DNA from: Nemania diffusa
Lineage: Eukaryota; Ascomycota; Sordariomycetes; Xylariales; Xylariaceae
Assembly (NCBI GenBank): GCA_038501195.1
Contig: JBBPUQ010000001.1
Location: 5,828,001 to 5,892,000 of the forward strand
Length of the DNA stretch: 64,000 nt
Reading direction: 5' to 3'
Below the pieces are notes generated by a model that searched no databases, was not told the origin of the DNA, and saw nothing but the letters and a program-made list of their open reading frames with translations. Below are positions 47,597 through 59,321 of this stretch, in pieces. Every line of letters begins with the position of its first letter. The first letter of the stretch is position 1. Made by a program: the position numbers and the translations under genes.

Positions 47597-48978
47597 ATGA
47601 GCGACTTATCAGGGAGAGCCAGGATAGCAGCAGCAGCAGCTCGCAGAAAGACCGAAAAGTTGCCTCTCGCCGTCCAAATTCTCGACGACCCCAGCTCCGT
47701 CAACCAGCAGCTCGGCTGTCCATTATTCGCCAAGCTCCCGGCTGAGCTGCGCGAACTAATCTGGGACTACGCGCTCACGGCATACGAAGACCTCGATGCG
47801 TTATATCCGCTCGACAAACCTTATGCCCGCCCAGGTCAAGCAGCGCCGTTGCGTGTCGCTGTAGACCTTTTGCTCACATGCCGCGCTGTTTACCTCGAAG
47901 CCTTCCTCGTGCCTTTCCATGTCAATCCTATGGTCGTGTTCGATGGGCACCCAGACGTAGTGCCGCCGGGAAACCCGTTACAATGCACCCCGTCCAATTT
48001 GCGGCTGTGCCGTAAGCTACGTCCTTGGCAATTCGCCAACATCTCGTCAGTAGACATGAGCGTACAGCAGTTCATGCTAGAAGGAGGTATGTTGCGTTCC
48101 CACTACTAAACGAAAATCAAACGATATGAAAATCTGAAAGCTGACGTGTGCGAACTATCACAGGTTCCGTTGAGCGGGTCTCTCGTCTTTCGGGCAATAA
48201 AGGCCGCCATGAAGGGCATGAATCGCGCGGCTTTACCCTCGCGGGGTATGCATCCTTCGGCCCAGCCAAAGAGACGAATGCACTAGCTGTAGATATACCA
48301 CTACGTCCAGGAGCTGCAGAAACTCGTGCCGCGTTAATCAGGAGCATATTCATGGGCAAGAAGATCACACATCTCACGCTACGGATGTCGCGCACAGATT
48401 GGTGGGCGTGGACCTCGTGTCCGCAGGCAGGGATCGACGATCCACACGAGGCATTACGCTTGGAGCCCATGATTAACGTTACCGACCGACGAGAGACGAG
48501 CGGCGCGATGCTCGAGGGCTACGAAGCCCGCCAAGAGGGCAGACAGCCCGACTTCAACCTCGACGAGTTCGAGAAGCAGGGGCGCTGGGGTATGCAGTTT
48601 GCAGAGTACTGGCCCGACCTACAGACTCTCGAGCTGGTCCTCGAGACCTACGTTAAGAAGGAAAAGCAGCTGGACTCGGTTGTGAAGTGCGCTAAGCTGT
48701 GGATGTTTCCTCTGCAGGATGGAAGGCAGCTTGAGTGGAACGGCAAGCAAGAGTCTAGTGTACGATGGCACGGCGCGAGCGAGTACGGCTACGATAGCGA
48801 GCTTGGCATGTCCTGGCCTAAAGAGCCGCCAACAGGACACGAATCGCTAAGCGAAGAGACTCCGGTTATGCAATGGCGGCCGACTACGAACGATACCCAG
48901 ATGGGACCTGCACAGGAGTTTGTGATGAAGTCGCTTGTCTTTACTCGGAGACGGAGTGTTGACGCGACCGTATCATAG
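47597..48978 (+). CDS. F-box-like/DUF7730-type protein
   Basis: Exons 47597-48086 and 48164-48978 flank a 77-bp intron (GTATGT, branch GCTGAC, acceptor CACAG) and encode 434 residues. After a basic, Ala-rich start (RARIAAAAARRK) comes the family core CPLFAKLPAELRELIWDYAL at about residues 50-69. This resembles the F-box-like 2EXR/DUF7730 motif found in huge numbers in Pezizomycotina. LLTCRAVYLEAFLVPFH follows, where such proteins carry the CRQIYxEa signature. The C-terminal half has YWPDLQTLELVLETYVKK. Members are thought of as possible F-box-like adaptors, but no function is proven. An upstream open stretch has other ATGs in frame (for example MLDIISF), so the start could be earlier. Confidence 0.8.
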
Positions 48979-51780
48979 ACACCTGATGTTTATACGGGTC
49001 TATCTTATGTAATACTAAACATGCGATCTACTGGTTACGAATAGGGCAGCGGAATATGGCGGGGAACTTGCAGGGTGATGGGATAAAATGATGAACACGA
49101 TTATAGTAGCGGCGTTATGACTCGAGCATTTACAACCGTATAATATAATACATACGACAACCTGCCAACATCGTCAAGCATCGTGTAGAATGTTCCGATG
49201 ATCGTTAATAGATTGCGAGGAATGGTCAGTGACTAGTCCACGTCACTGCAGTCAGCTTATCGCGCCAACTATCGGAGGCTTACGAAAGGCGACGCCTTTG
49301 TCCCTCCCTCCCGCACCGGATATGTCACCTACTCACACGGTGATGTACGGACGGAAAAAGATGGCGCAACCCCGCGCGCGGATGTCTCAATCTAGCCCTT
49401 TAGTGTAACCACATGTGCTGGAATTCTCAAAGCGAATCTGCCTCGGTCCGCAACTTGGGGGCCAATGTACTGCGTAGCGTCAGATCCTTAGTCTTTACGG
49501 GTCTCGCATCGTGAATTAATTGGCGGGCGGCCCGAGTGGAGGATTTGATCCTTTTGGCCTTGCCGCACACTGCATAGACGGGCCAATTGGGACCCGACAA
49601 TACCCCAATTTTTAAACGGTCTAGGCAAGTATTTCCTTTATATACTATTCGGGAAGGTTATGTTATCTATCCGACTCCTTTCACGATGGAACAGTATCAT
49701 CAGATGGCATGCGAAACATGGACCGTGCTAATATTCCTTAATCTATAGAAATGTTATCTTATAAGTCGCGCTTATTGTAAGTTCGTTTATTCACCATGAT
49801 TACACCTGAGAAATGAGGATAATTCGGTTACATGAAACCGCGGTTCAATTAGCCACAACACGATACATATATACGCTAATAAGCGATACGTAGCATCGAT
49901 TGAGTATTCTCATATCTCAAGGTTATGTGCGAGATCGAAGCAAATGAAATAGCTCAAGCCACTGATGCATCCAATGTGATGCGGTGTCTCTCCGATGTAG
50001 CAGTGCAGCAAACTACTACAAGCCCACATCTCGCTTTTCCCCGACTTGTTCAAGGCTTTTTATGTCACAATATTAAGTAGTTAGAACTTAGTTACAGTTA
50101 GCAGCATAGGTATAACTACGACGAGGAGTTGTGAGGTCGACATGAACTAAATCTCTTAAAACGAAAGGAGTATACCATCTTCCTAGTGATCTCACAGACC
50201 CAATCAAGGCTTAGGGGTAACTCGGCCAGGGCATGGCTAAAACACACTACATATTACCGCGTAGCCTTATCTGCATACTATTAATAACTTCGGGGCTAGA
50301 TAGAGAAATCCGACTGAATTACTACTAGAAATGTAGCCTCTGACATCAATCAAGCAAGTGGGCGTCTTTCTCTTGTAGGTAGTTGAAGGGGGCTAGTGTC
50401 CGCAAAGCGCCCCTCAGAGAAAACATATATTTGACGACCGAATTTACGTAAATACGTATCTCAATACCTCCCTAAGGCCAAAGAATACTTAAATGCTTGG
50501 CTATCATAACCCGTGTAGTAGAGTGTGCTCACAAATTTCTACGAGGCTGTTGATATTCAGTGGCGCTCGCCCCTTATGGTAATATCCGACCGGTGACGCA
50601 ATCGTGCCTGCCTCCCATAAGGCGTAAACTAATGTGTAAGTTATCGTGAGGGATATGTAGGTACGCCGTATTATTAGTAATTTGGCGACTGACGCGCCGA
50701 CCGTCTTTGTTGAAATCTATTATGTACTGTCAGGTGATAAAGTAACTAGACCCTATAGGGCGGTGATATCTGGCTACATACGTAGGACCTTCGGCCCCCT
50801 TTATGAACCTAGAGGGTCAAGAATCAATGGAATTGAGCCCTAGCCCTATATACTACCAGGAGATTTAGTCCAGAGTGAAGATAGGTCACACAAATACAAG
50901 CAGTCAGGTGGAATACAGGCAGCAGTATAGGGTCAGGGCTCAATTTCATCGATTCATGAGTCCTCCTACAAGATTGGGGCGGACTACTCTTAATATAATG
51001 GTGATGATTAATACGAATACCCCTAGGGGTCCAGGAGCAACGTCACTACGACTTTGTCGCCTGATATTTACAGTCTAGCTTCTTAAATCCTAAAGACGGT
51101 GTGCTCAGGGGGTTCTCGCATTTCTGACCCCGTATATGCCCTCTAAGGGGAATTAGATGAGGAAATATATAACTGGGTATGTTTTGATGACCTAGAGTTC
51201 CTACTTATCTAGATGCCACGGTATACTCAACTAAATCTGGCTTATGGTACCCAACCTACGTTCGCAAGACACTTACATTCACACTCACCACTTTTGTCTC
51301 GTTCATATCACAAAATGGAGGGCTTATAAGTTGCCGTTTCTAATACCTCCATATCCCAATATTATTTAAATTAAGCCGTTTTGGGTTTATCTAGCACATA
51401 GCTAGCCTTAGACTTTATGAGGTGCATAATACAATAGAAATCGAAACTCAGATAATTCAAATACTTGCATTGTCCACATTTAAACACACGAGCGTTACGA
51501 TAATATAATGCTATGCGTCTATCCTCTTGCAGCTTCAAGCAATGCTAAACGCTAATTTTGATTACTTCTTGACTTAGAAAATACTAGGACAATTTCACTG
51601 CTGCCTTTAGAGCTCCTATAAAAGGTGCAAATTTATATTTCATACTAGAAGTGATCCTTGCTGTGACCTTACTACTGTGATAGTGCGGGTCAACCTGCAC
51701 TCGGAAATAAGGGGGTTGTATCGAGCTTAAGTCTTCACGCTCGCGTTGTAATTATTCATCTATTTATTCTAGGTAGGTTC
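48979..51780. other. Long stretch without a supportable gene
   Basis: Stops are frequent in all frames. The small frame at 50875-51078 has no recognisable product. Composition is mildly AT-rich, which would fit decayed repeats, but no terminal repeats or target duplications were seen by eye. Confidence 0.5.
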
Positions 51781-52983
51781 TCTACGCTAAATTCGACTTA
51801 TTTCTTTGACCTCAAGAGTCTTTTTGAAGAACTAGAGAAATTTTGGAAGTGTTATTGTGACTATTTGTCACTTTCCAAATGCGGGTTGTGCTATAAACAT
51901 GCTCCGTTTTACTACTTGAACGAAATGAGTGATCAGATCAAGCTACAATTGCTCTTTAGTCACTTAACAAGTGATATAAAATTGAATACTACAGCGACAT
52001 AGTAGATGCGTCTCATAATCTTGTTTAAATTAGGGACCATAAATGAATAGAATACGCTTTTCTACTCATAGGGTGAATATAATGAGACGTATGAGATGTA
52101 TGAGAAATTCCAGGTCTCTCTAAAGAAACTGCTTCGCCAGTAATACGTCATTAACTGGATGCAGAGAAATAGAGCATGCTAGGGTAGGAAAGGCTAACAG
52201 TAAGACAAAGTTAAAAACGTCAATTGGCGATAGTCATCCTTCAAGGTCGGCTTGCAACATTATTCTGGCGCCGGTGGCTACCGTCAAAATATTGAATCTC
52301 TCACCGCAGCAAAAGAGTACTTAACAAGCACGGTGGAGAGCACAGAAGTTTCAGGCCTCACGCCAATCGCAGGCTACTTTATAGAATATGTTTCTTCATC
52401 TTGGTCATATAAAACTAAGATGAGAGTATTAAGTGTTGCTGGATAAATGGGGAGGGGTTTTAAATCCTGACTTAAGACTAAGAGTAAAATTTATTGTAGA
52501 TTTATGGGAATCATATATTTCCTAGAAGTTATTGAATAAAAAGTTAAGGTTACTACTTGTTGTAGAACTTTCTACTGTTTCCTTGAGACTTCGCATTGCC
52601 GAATTAAGCTTCTCAATAGCACATGGGCAAGTTAACAAGCCCAATCAATAAGCATATTGCCTTATAATACTTTTAATGAAGAATAGCAACTCGAGTAAGA
52701 AGTCTGAATATTTCTAAAGTATTTTTCTCGAGGTTTGTTGCAGCACAGTAGAAGCGTAAGTGAAAGGTTAGGCATATGGATCTACGAGAAAAATAAAAGA
52801 CTTAATCATTTATATAACGAGATGCTTCATACTTTTATCCGAGTAATTATACCTCTAACACAGAGCATTGTTGTTAACGCCTATCTTTTTCTTTCTTTTC
52901 AACTTTGCGAGGCCTATAAGATTTCAAACCTAGATGGCAACCGAAGGAGCTGGGGTAGACCACTACGGACTAGCTCGCCTTAG
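51781..52983 (+). pseudogene. Relic of an unknown protein gene
   Basis: A single plus-strand frame (the one containing 52252-52446 and 52735-52983) stays protein-like for 1.2 kb. Segments include LKSLFEELEKFWKCYCDYL, HAPFYYLNEMSDQIKLQLLF, GGYRQNIESLTAAKEYLTS and LNHLYNEMLHTFIRVIIPL. It is interrupted by many stops, which up to 52446 are all TAG or TAA and never TGA, including TAG TAG after TAT near 52000. That fits C-to-T change of CAG/CAA codons, though AT-rich DNA also favours TAA and TAG. I do not recognise the protein; a transposon-derived ORF is possible. Confidence 0.4.
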
Positions 52984-53275
52984 GAGTGTGTGTTGTATGC
53001 GGCTCGTGCCGAGTAAATAGTGGATGTATTCGGAGCACATAGAGAGAGTGGTGCCCCCCTGGAGCGTCCTGTGGGCCGCAGCAAAATGAATCATAATGAG
53101 TGATACCACGAAAAGCGACGGTGAGCCGAATGCAGACAACCTTTGTATTCCGTTAGGGCAACTTCATACCTGACGCGACAGTCCTTAAATCATGAGTGCG
53201 ACCGCACTCATGATCTCGTTCTCGTATGTTTCGACTACGCATCAATCTGTTTAGTGTACGAGGTCAATTGATGAC

Positions 53276-55193
53276 ATGGATGCGACAGGGGAGCGTCGCG
53301 TGCGGGTGATAAAACGGGTCTTTCCCGCTAAACAGCAGCGCATTGTTACCACCACTCGATTGTCCATCCTAGATGCGACAGTTGCACGATTTTCGGCTTG
53401 CGGTGCCATCTGGTTCTACGACAAGGTGGATGGACTGGACGCGAATGACCCTGTCGTTTTCGACCGCCTTGAGTCAGGTTCGTTGTGGTTAATAGCTGCG
53501 CAGAATATTGTGCGAAAAGGACTAATCTGGAAACGCAGCACTTTCGGAGACGCTTAATGACTACCCTCATTATGTAGGGCAGCTTCGATGGGCAACGAAG
53601 GAGGATGTCGAAGAGGCCGATAACCCTCGTTACGTTGGCCGACCTGTTGTAACGTATGGTTCTTCGGATGATCCAGGCGTAGAGTTGGTGGTTGTAGAGG
53701 ATAGTCGGGAACTCAGCACTATCGTACCTAGCCTAGCGGATCGTTCTACGTCGAAGAGGATATGGAATGCTTCCGCACTTCGACAAAGCGATTATCTGCC
53801 AGGCACTATTCTTGCATTCTCGAATCTCGCTGAGTACATGGGGCTCCCGGGAGTCGCTGCGCAGCTCACCGCATTTAAGGTAGGCAAACCCCGGACTTCT
53901 AGGTGCATTTCCAGAAACAATGTGGGAGCTATATCTCTCACTTGTTAGTGTAATCACTCGAGATTTTCGGGTGCTTCTGGGAATGTTCAAGCTTCACCTT
54001 TGGGCGTTGTCGCTGATTCTAGATATTGTAGTGCGGTGGCTTTGCTGTTAGTCTCAAGATGACGCATTGCCTTTCGGATGCGATTTGTTTACTACAGTTC
54101 ATTCATTCTTGGGCCGACCGGTCGCGACTGTTGTTCAGTGCTGGTCATAAGGGCAAAACGACGGAGAAGAACACGAGGTCGAGAGCGTTGTTTGATCCTA
54201 GACTACTAGATGTACACGCTAATCTCAACCCTCAGGCCATTGAGCCTAATCCCGAGAGGATTCATAGAGCCCGTTCGTTGCCCATGCATCGCTTCGACTG
54301 GTGGGCGACCAACGCTCCCGGATACCCATCTTGGGCTACGGCTTCCTCAAATGCGACGAAGCCCTCCCCTAAAGACCTGTCACAGAATGAGCTCAGCCCA
54401 TCAACGGACCCCCCCTGGCCAACGTGGGATCTAGGTGCGACTGTAGAGCATATGCAGATTCGATTCGGTCCGGCTGAAGTCGGAAAGATGAAGGTTGCCG
54501 CGATGAGCAGTTTACCAGGTGATTTACAGGGCCAAATGGTCTCTCGACAGGATGCCCTACTGGCGCATCTTTGGATCTTGGTGAATCGCGCTCGGCAGGT
54601 GGACAATCTGGATGAGAAGGTATATTTAGATATTTCACTAGGCGTTCGCAGCCGAGTAACGCCGCCATTACCGGACAGCTTCGTCGGATCTCCTCTATTC
54701 TTAGCTTACGTAGCCAAGTCCGGGGTTGACGCAGCTACCGGCACAATCGGCGCCATCGCCGGCGCCATCCGGCAGACGCTGTCTCAGTTTGATGCACAGG
54801 CAGTATCGGACTACATCTACGACGCCGCCCACGAAGTGAGCCCGCAGCGCCTCTGGCAGGGCTTCCTCGGCTCCCGGCACGTGTTGGCGACTTCCTGGGT
54901 CAGGGCGCAGACATATGAAGTAGACTTTTGTGGCACGGGACTGGCTCGCTACGTGCAGGCTCAGATGCCGCTTATGGATGGGCTACTGTAAGTGCTTATG
55001 TCTTTCGGATCCCTCGCTTGCTTGCTTTTAAAACCCGTCATCTGGTCACGAGGGCGCTTACTGATGCTAAATTTGAAGGCAACTTATGGATGTTAGAGAA
55101 ACAGGTGACTTCGATGTCAGTCTTGCTTTAGAAAAGGGCGCGATGGAACGACTGCTTTGTGACCCGATGCTTAGGGCGTACGACGAAACGTGA
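53276..55193 (+). CDS. BAHD-like acyltransferase (transferase family)
   Basis: Exons are 53276-53477, 53539-53879, 54032-54987 and 55079-55193, giving 537 residues. LSILDATVARFSACGAIWFY opens the fold, and LNDYPHYVGQLRW and GVELVVVE follow. The catalytic HxxxD is HCLSD at about 193-197. The structural DFGWG motif appears as DFCGTG at about 479-484. The family (PF02458 and trichothecene 3-O-acetyltransferase relatives) moves acyl groups from CoA to alcohols or amines, often on secondary metabolites. It is likely cytosolic. The second intron, 152 bp, is long for this window. The next gene on the same strand is an FAD oxidase, so a shared small-molecule pathway is possible. The donor of intron 1 (GTTCGT) is weaker than usual, but it is the only one that keeps the conserved RLESALSETLNDYPHY segment. 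Confidence 0.88.
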
Positions 55194-55444
55194 GAAACCT
55201 AGAGTGTCGTGACCTCAATAGACTACCTACCTGTCAGGATAGTGATTAAATAGCTTATAACTAGGATAGATTCTACGCATAGATAGGTAGTCGTTAGTTT
55301 GAACGTTACTGCTCGAACTAATTGATCATGAACTAGAGACTCTAATTCAAATAGTGCCAATAAGAGTAGAATAATGTGTACTTGCTTTGCACGGGATGTT
55401 TAAATGCCCCTCAAAGCGGGAGAGCGTACTTTTTTTAGCATATA

Positions 55445-55470
55445 TACCTACATATGTAGGTACCTAGGTA
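55445..55470. repeat. Nested TAGGTA palindromes
   Basis: TACCTACATATGTAGGTA (55445-55462) is a perfect 18-base palindrome. It overlaps TAGGTACCTA (55457-55466) and TACCTAGGTA (55461-55470), both also perfect. The same TAGGTA unit recurs in most spacers of this window. Confidence 0.85.
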
Positions 55471-56747
55471 GGTAAGAAGCTGTCTATCGCAGAGTGTAGC
55501 GTAATCTAAGCTCCTGGCAGACCTCTACGCTCCCGGCGGCTCAATGGTTCCTCCTAAACAAGTATCGCACATTTGACTACTCTACATCGCCTTTTATTTT
55601 CTAACTTATTGCCTCTAATGAGCCTTCGGGTCACTACTGCCAGCTCGCAATATCATACCTTTCCTGTTAGCCGAGTGTTACCTACAATCGTAACTCCCCA
55701 CAATTATGTCTCGGGTACTGTGCGACTGATGGACTTCGTAACGAGCTTAAATCCCGGTCGTAACAATCTACTATTTACAAGCGGGATATTTTAGATACTT
55801 CAGAGCCTACTATAACTATTAGCAGAGCGTAAAATATGGCAAGGGTATATCCTATAGAATCTATAGGGCGGTAGCAGATTTTTTAGAGTACTGTTGGCTG
55901 CAGGCCTGACATGTACGCCCTCCCCGATTGGACAATTGAATCCTGCTTTCGACAACACTTCAGCAGAAATGCACGAAGATGAGGGAGTCTAGTAAACACT
56001 ACAATAGCCGCCAGCCACGATCAAACACCGGCTAGATATCTTCTAGCAAAAGAAATTATCCCATGCTAGGTAATACGCCGTGTAACTTGTACCACGTCAT
56101 AATCACACAGATGAGCGTGCGTAATAGTTGGGAACGGGGGAAAGGGGCAGAGCTGAGAGTGCGATATTAGTAGGTACTGACAAGACTGCCAATAAAATGG
56201 CCGAGAGGGCTATCTCCTCAAGGGTACTTACTCAGATCCAAGCTGAGCCTGACATCTCGAGCCATTGGCTTTCTATTTCCCTGGCTTATACAAGTCAGCG
56301 CTATTCGAGTATACAGTATGTGTCAGCTATCAAGCGTCATGACGTAAACAGATACTTACCGCCTTGTCGTCCTACAGACCGCTTAGTACGAACATCAGCC
56401 CAGTTGCAGTCGTATTGGCGTGCAGTGTGAGAAACTATTCCCGTAGTCGCATTTGGAGCTAGACTAACATGCCAGTCTACACAGGTACGGAGGTTTCCGA
56501 ACGCGTAGCGCGTGCGCTATAGGGCTGAGCTGAGCCATAGGACACATTTTGAAAACGAATCAAAAGGCATAGCCGGTGAAGCCCAAGTTCGAGAGTCATT
56601 TTCAGCGCAGATGACTAGTCCTATAGACCGAACTATACTGACTACCCGACAGTGAACCAAGAACCAACGTAAGCTGATGGCTCGCCGGTCAGCCCGCAAG
56701 GCTGGGTGGCTTTAGTGGCTGGCAAAAGAAATACGACGTAGTTGGGG

Positions 56748-56754
56748 TATATAA
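56748..56754 (+). promoter_or_regulatory. TATA box of FAD oxidase gene
   Basis: TATATAA lies 54 bases before the ATG at 56808, a suitable place for a core promoter with a short leader. Confidence 0.45.
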
Positions 56755-56807
56755 CAGGTATGCTAACCTAGAGATGAACCAAAGGGCCGCGCGGTCTAGC
56801 AATCGAC

Positions 56808-58767
56808 ATGGGTAGCATTCTTTCGACACTACGGCGAGTCTTCAGCGGCGTCGTTCATACAGCAACGAAGGCTTCGACACCAATGGCCACGATTTCTGGC
56901 ATCACGGGGGCCCAGTTCCTCCCAGGCACTAAGGACTTCGACCTCAACAAGTACCAATATGCGACTTCAACGTACGGAGCGGAACGCGATTTAAACCCCG
57001 GGCTCATCGTTAGCCCGAAAACGAAGGAGGACATCGCCCTCACGCTAAAATATGCCAAAGAGAAAGGTGTAGCCGTTGCCATTAAGACTGGTGGCCATCA
57101 ATACAGCGGAGCGTCGTCGACCAGCGCCCCTAATATCCAATTGGATCTAAAGGACTCCTTCAGGGGCCCGGACGACCGTGCGATTTTCCGAAAAGATGGC
57201 AAGGCTTATGCTCGGACGAGTGTGAGCTGGAGCCTAGGCGAGTTTAATGCCTGGGTCACGGAGAACAAGGTGTTTGTTCCTCATGGGCAGTGTACTGAAG
57301 TGCAGTAAGTTTGATCAATAATCAGGTTCTCTTAATTTGATCGACAGGGTGCTTCTCGTTAGCTAGAAGAATATCCCATGACCCTGTGAACCCCTGAACA
57401 CCGGGAGACCCGACCCGAAAAAGATAACTACTGACGAAAGATGTTCTAGTCTCGGTGGGCATGTTCAAAGTGGAGGTAAGGAATCCCCAGCTCATTCAAC
57501 TATCGCCACTTTACCTGTCGATGACTACATTTCTACTAGAATACCTAATCTAATGAATGTGTTTAGGTTACGGACAGTTAGCCCGGAGCTTCGGACTCTT
57601 GGGAGACCACGTCTTGTCCCTCGAAATCGTCGACACTGATGGCAACGCTAAAGAGATTACCAAGGCCAACGACCCTGATCTCTTCTGGGCATTCCTGGGC
57701 GGTAGTCCAGGCAACTTCGGTGTTCTTACGCATTTCACGATCCAGGTACATCAAGATGAAGACTACAACGGTTCTAGGGGGATGAAAGCATTATACTTTT
57801 ACGACACCAAGACGCTGAAGCGCTTAGTCGACATCCTCGTCGAGATGTCCGACGACGAGAACTTCCCCCGAAACTACGACCTCTGCATCAGCGTCCTGAG
57901 TTCCGCCTTCCCGCTGCTCGACCTGTGGCCGGGCCTAGACGAGGTGATGGCCCGCGAGCACCCGGAGCTCTACGGCGACAACGGCGTGATCGTCTGGCCG
58001 CGCGTTATCGTCGTGTACGCGCAGTACGTGCCCTTCGAGAGCGGCGACCAGTGCGACATGGCGTGGTTCGACCGCATCAAGGAGGGCTCGGACTGGATCC
58101 TGGGCAAGAACGACGTCGAGGAGAAGCCCATGTCGCAGCTGACGGGCGACTGGATCTTCCGCAACGTGCGCGAGTTCGAGAAGCCGTACGTCAAGCGCAC
58201 GTACACGACCAACTCGCGCACCCTCGCCAAGGACGGCTGGGCTGACTGGGTCGTCGGCCGCATCGACGCCGTCGTGCGCCCCGAGCACAACCGCTGCTGG
58301 CTCTCGGCGCAGCTGCAGTGCTTTGGCGGCAAGAACTCCATGTTCACGCGCAATGCGGGCAATGGGACCGCGTACAGCTGGCGGGACACGAGCATCGGCT
58401 GCACGATGGATTGCTTCCAGTAAGTCGCACACCCAGATGATCTACCCGGGGGCTCTCCCAAGACGTGTAATGGCTTCACCTTGAATCGCTTTGACTAACC
58501 GAACATCGCAGTGACCCGGAAACAAAGACGCGTGCCGAGGACTGGCAGAAGGTGAACGACGACGAGGCGATCGGCCCCAACGGCAAGTTCTCGAAGACGG
58601 ATCGTCGCGTGCTCTGGGGCTCCTATGGAGACTGGGACTTGGACAAGGTGTGGAACTGCTACTACGATGACCGGGAGAAGTACGACAAGCTCCGGCAGAT
58701 CCGGAAGGCGGTCGACCCGTACGGCGTCTTCACGCCGAACCCGTTTTGTGTCAAGCGCGCTGATTGA
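56808..58767 (+). CDS. Bicovalent FAD oxidase, berberine-bridge type
   Basis: Exons are 56808-57304, 57450-57475, 57567-58419 and 58512-58767, giving 543 residues. The FAD_binding_4 domain begins near 60. KTGGHQYSG holds His97, the usual 8-alpha-histidyl FAD link. VPHGQC holds Cys162, the usual 6-S-cysteinyl link, so both covalent anchors are present. GLLGDHVLSLEIV and LFWAFLGGSPGNFGVLTHF follow. The BBE C-terminal motif is at the end: WNCYYDD, YDKLRQIRKAVDPYGVFTPNPF. Such enzymes oxidise alcohols, sugars or secondary metabolites with O2. No clear signal peptide is seen (start MGSILSTLRRVFSG). The second exon is only 26 bases and encodes the HLGGHVQSGG turn. From about 57840 to 58400 third positions are almost all G or C, unlike exon 1. 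Confidence 0.92.
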
Positions 58768-59321
58768 TTTGGTGGTGGTCCGTTGCGATAGTCGTAGTCA
58801 AACTAATTAGTGTATAATCTTTCAATATCATTTCCGCATAAACATCTCTATTAGTACGAAAGTGTCTCGTGAAACATGGAATGAATAGTGCCATCTTTCT
58901 GCAATTATAGCCGACAATTCCTCATTTGGAGCAATAGCTGGTTAGTCTAGTGGTCCTTTAAGGCGAACATTTCGGCAATCATACGCAATATTCACGTAAT
59001 AGCCAGCGAGAGTTCATAGACAAGACAATATCTAAATTTTTGATTGACAGGAAATCCACCGATACGGTGTTACATAAAAAACAAATGAGCCTCCAGTGTA
59101 AGCAGTCCAGGGAATCGTTTTTACCCAGCTGTTGCGAAGTGCTGGACTCACAAACGCCAACTGCGCCATTGAGTATCTTCGCCCCGTATCCCAAAAACTC
59201 CGCTCCCAAACCCAAGGAATCCCGCGGCGGACTGTGTCGTCGCACCATTCAATTTCCATTGCTACTGTACAGTCATTCATCATACATCCGTCCGTCCAAA
59301 CCAGGCCAAATCCATGCCTAA
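58768..59321. other. Spacer between convergent genes
   Basis: This is the 3' flank shared by the FAD oxidase and the minus-strand DUF7053 gene. No coding or RNA structure that I can support. Confidence 0.5.

Larger units (their letters stand above)
55194..56807. other. Intergenic with palindrome cluster
   Basis: No gene is seen; frames at 55573-55794 and 56128-56430 lack domains. A nest of TAGGTA palindromes lies at 55445-55470. A TATA element sits at 56748-56754. Confidence 0.5.

Noticed and set aside
53880..54031. 152-bp acyltransferase intron as a second stwintron
   Set aside because: No nested donor/acceptor pair gives a better outer donor; an ordinary long intron explains it.
57935..58479. 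Antisense frames of 165 and 169 residues
   Set aside because: Produced by the GC-rich third positions of the FAD oxidase; no domain.
58930..59000. tRNA-like GGTTAGTCTAGTGGT segment
   Set aside because: Resembles a tRNA A-box, but no matching T-arm, anticodon arm or acceptor stem can be drawn.
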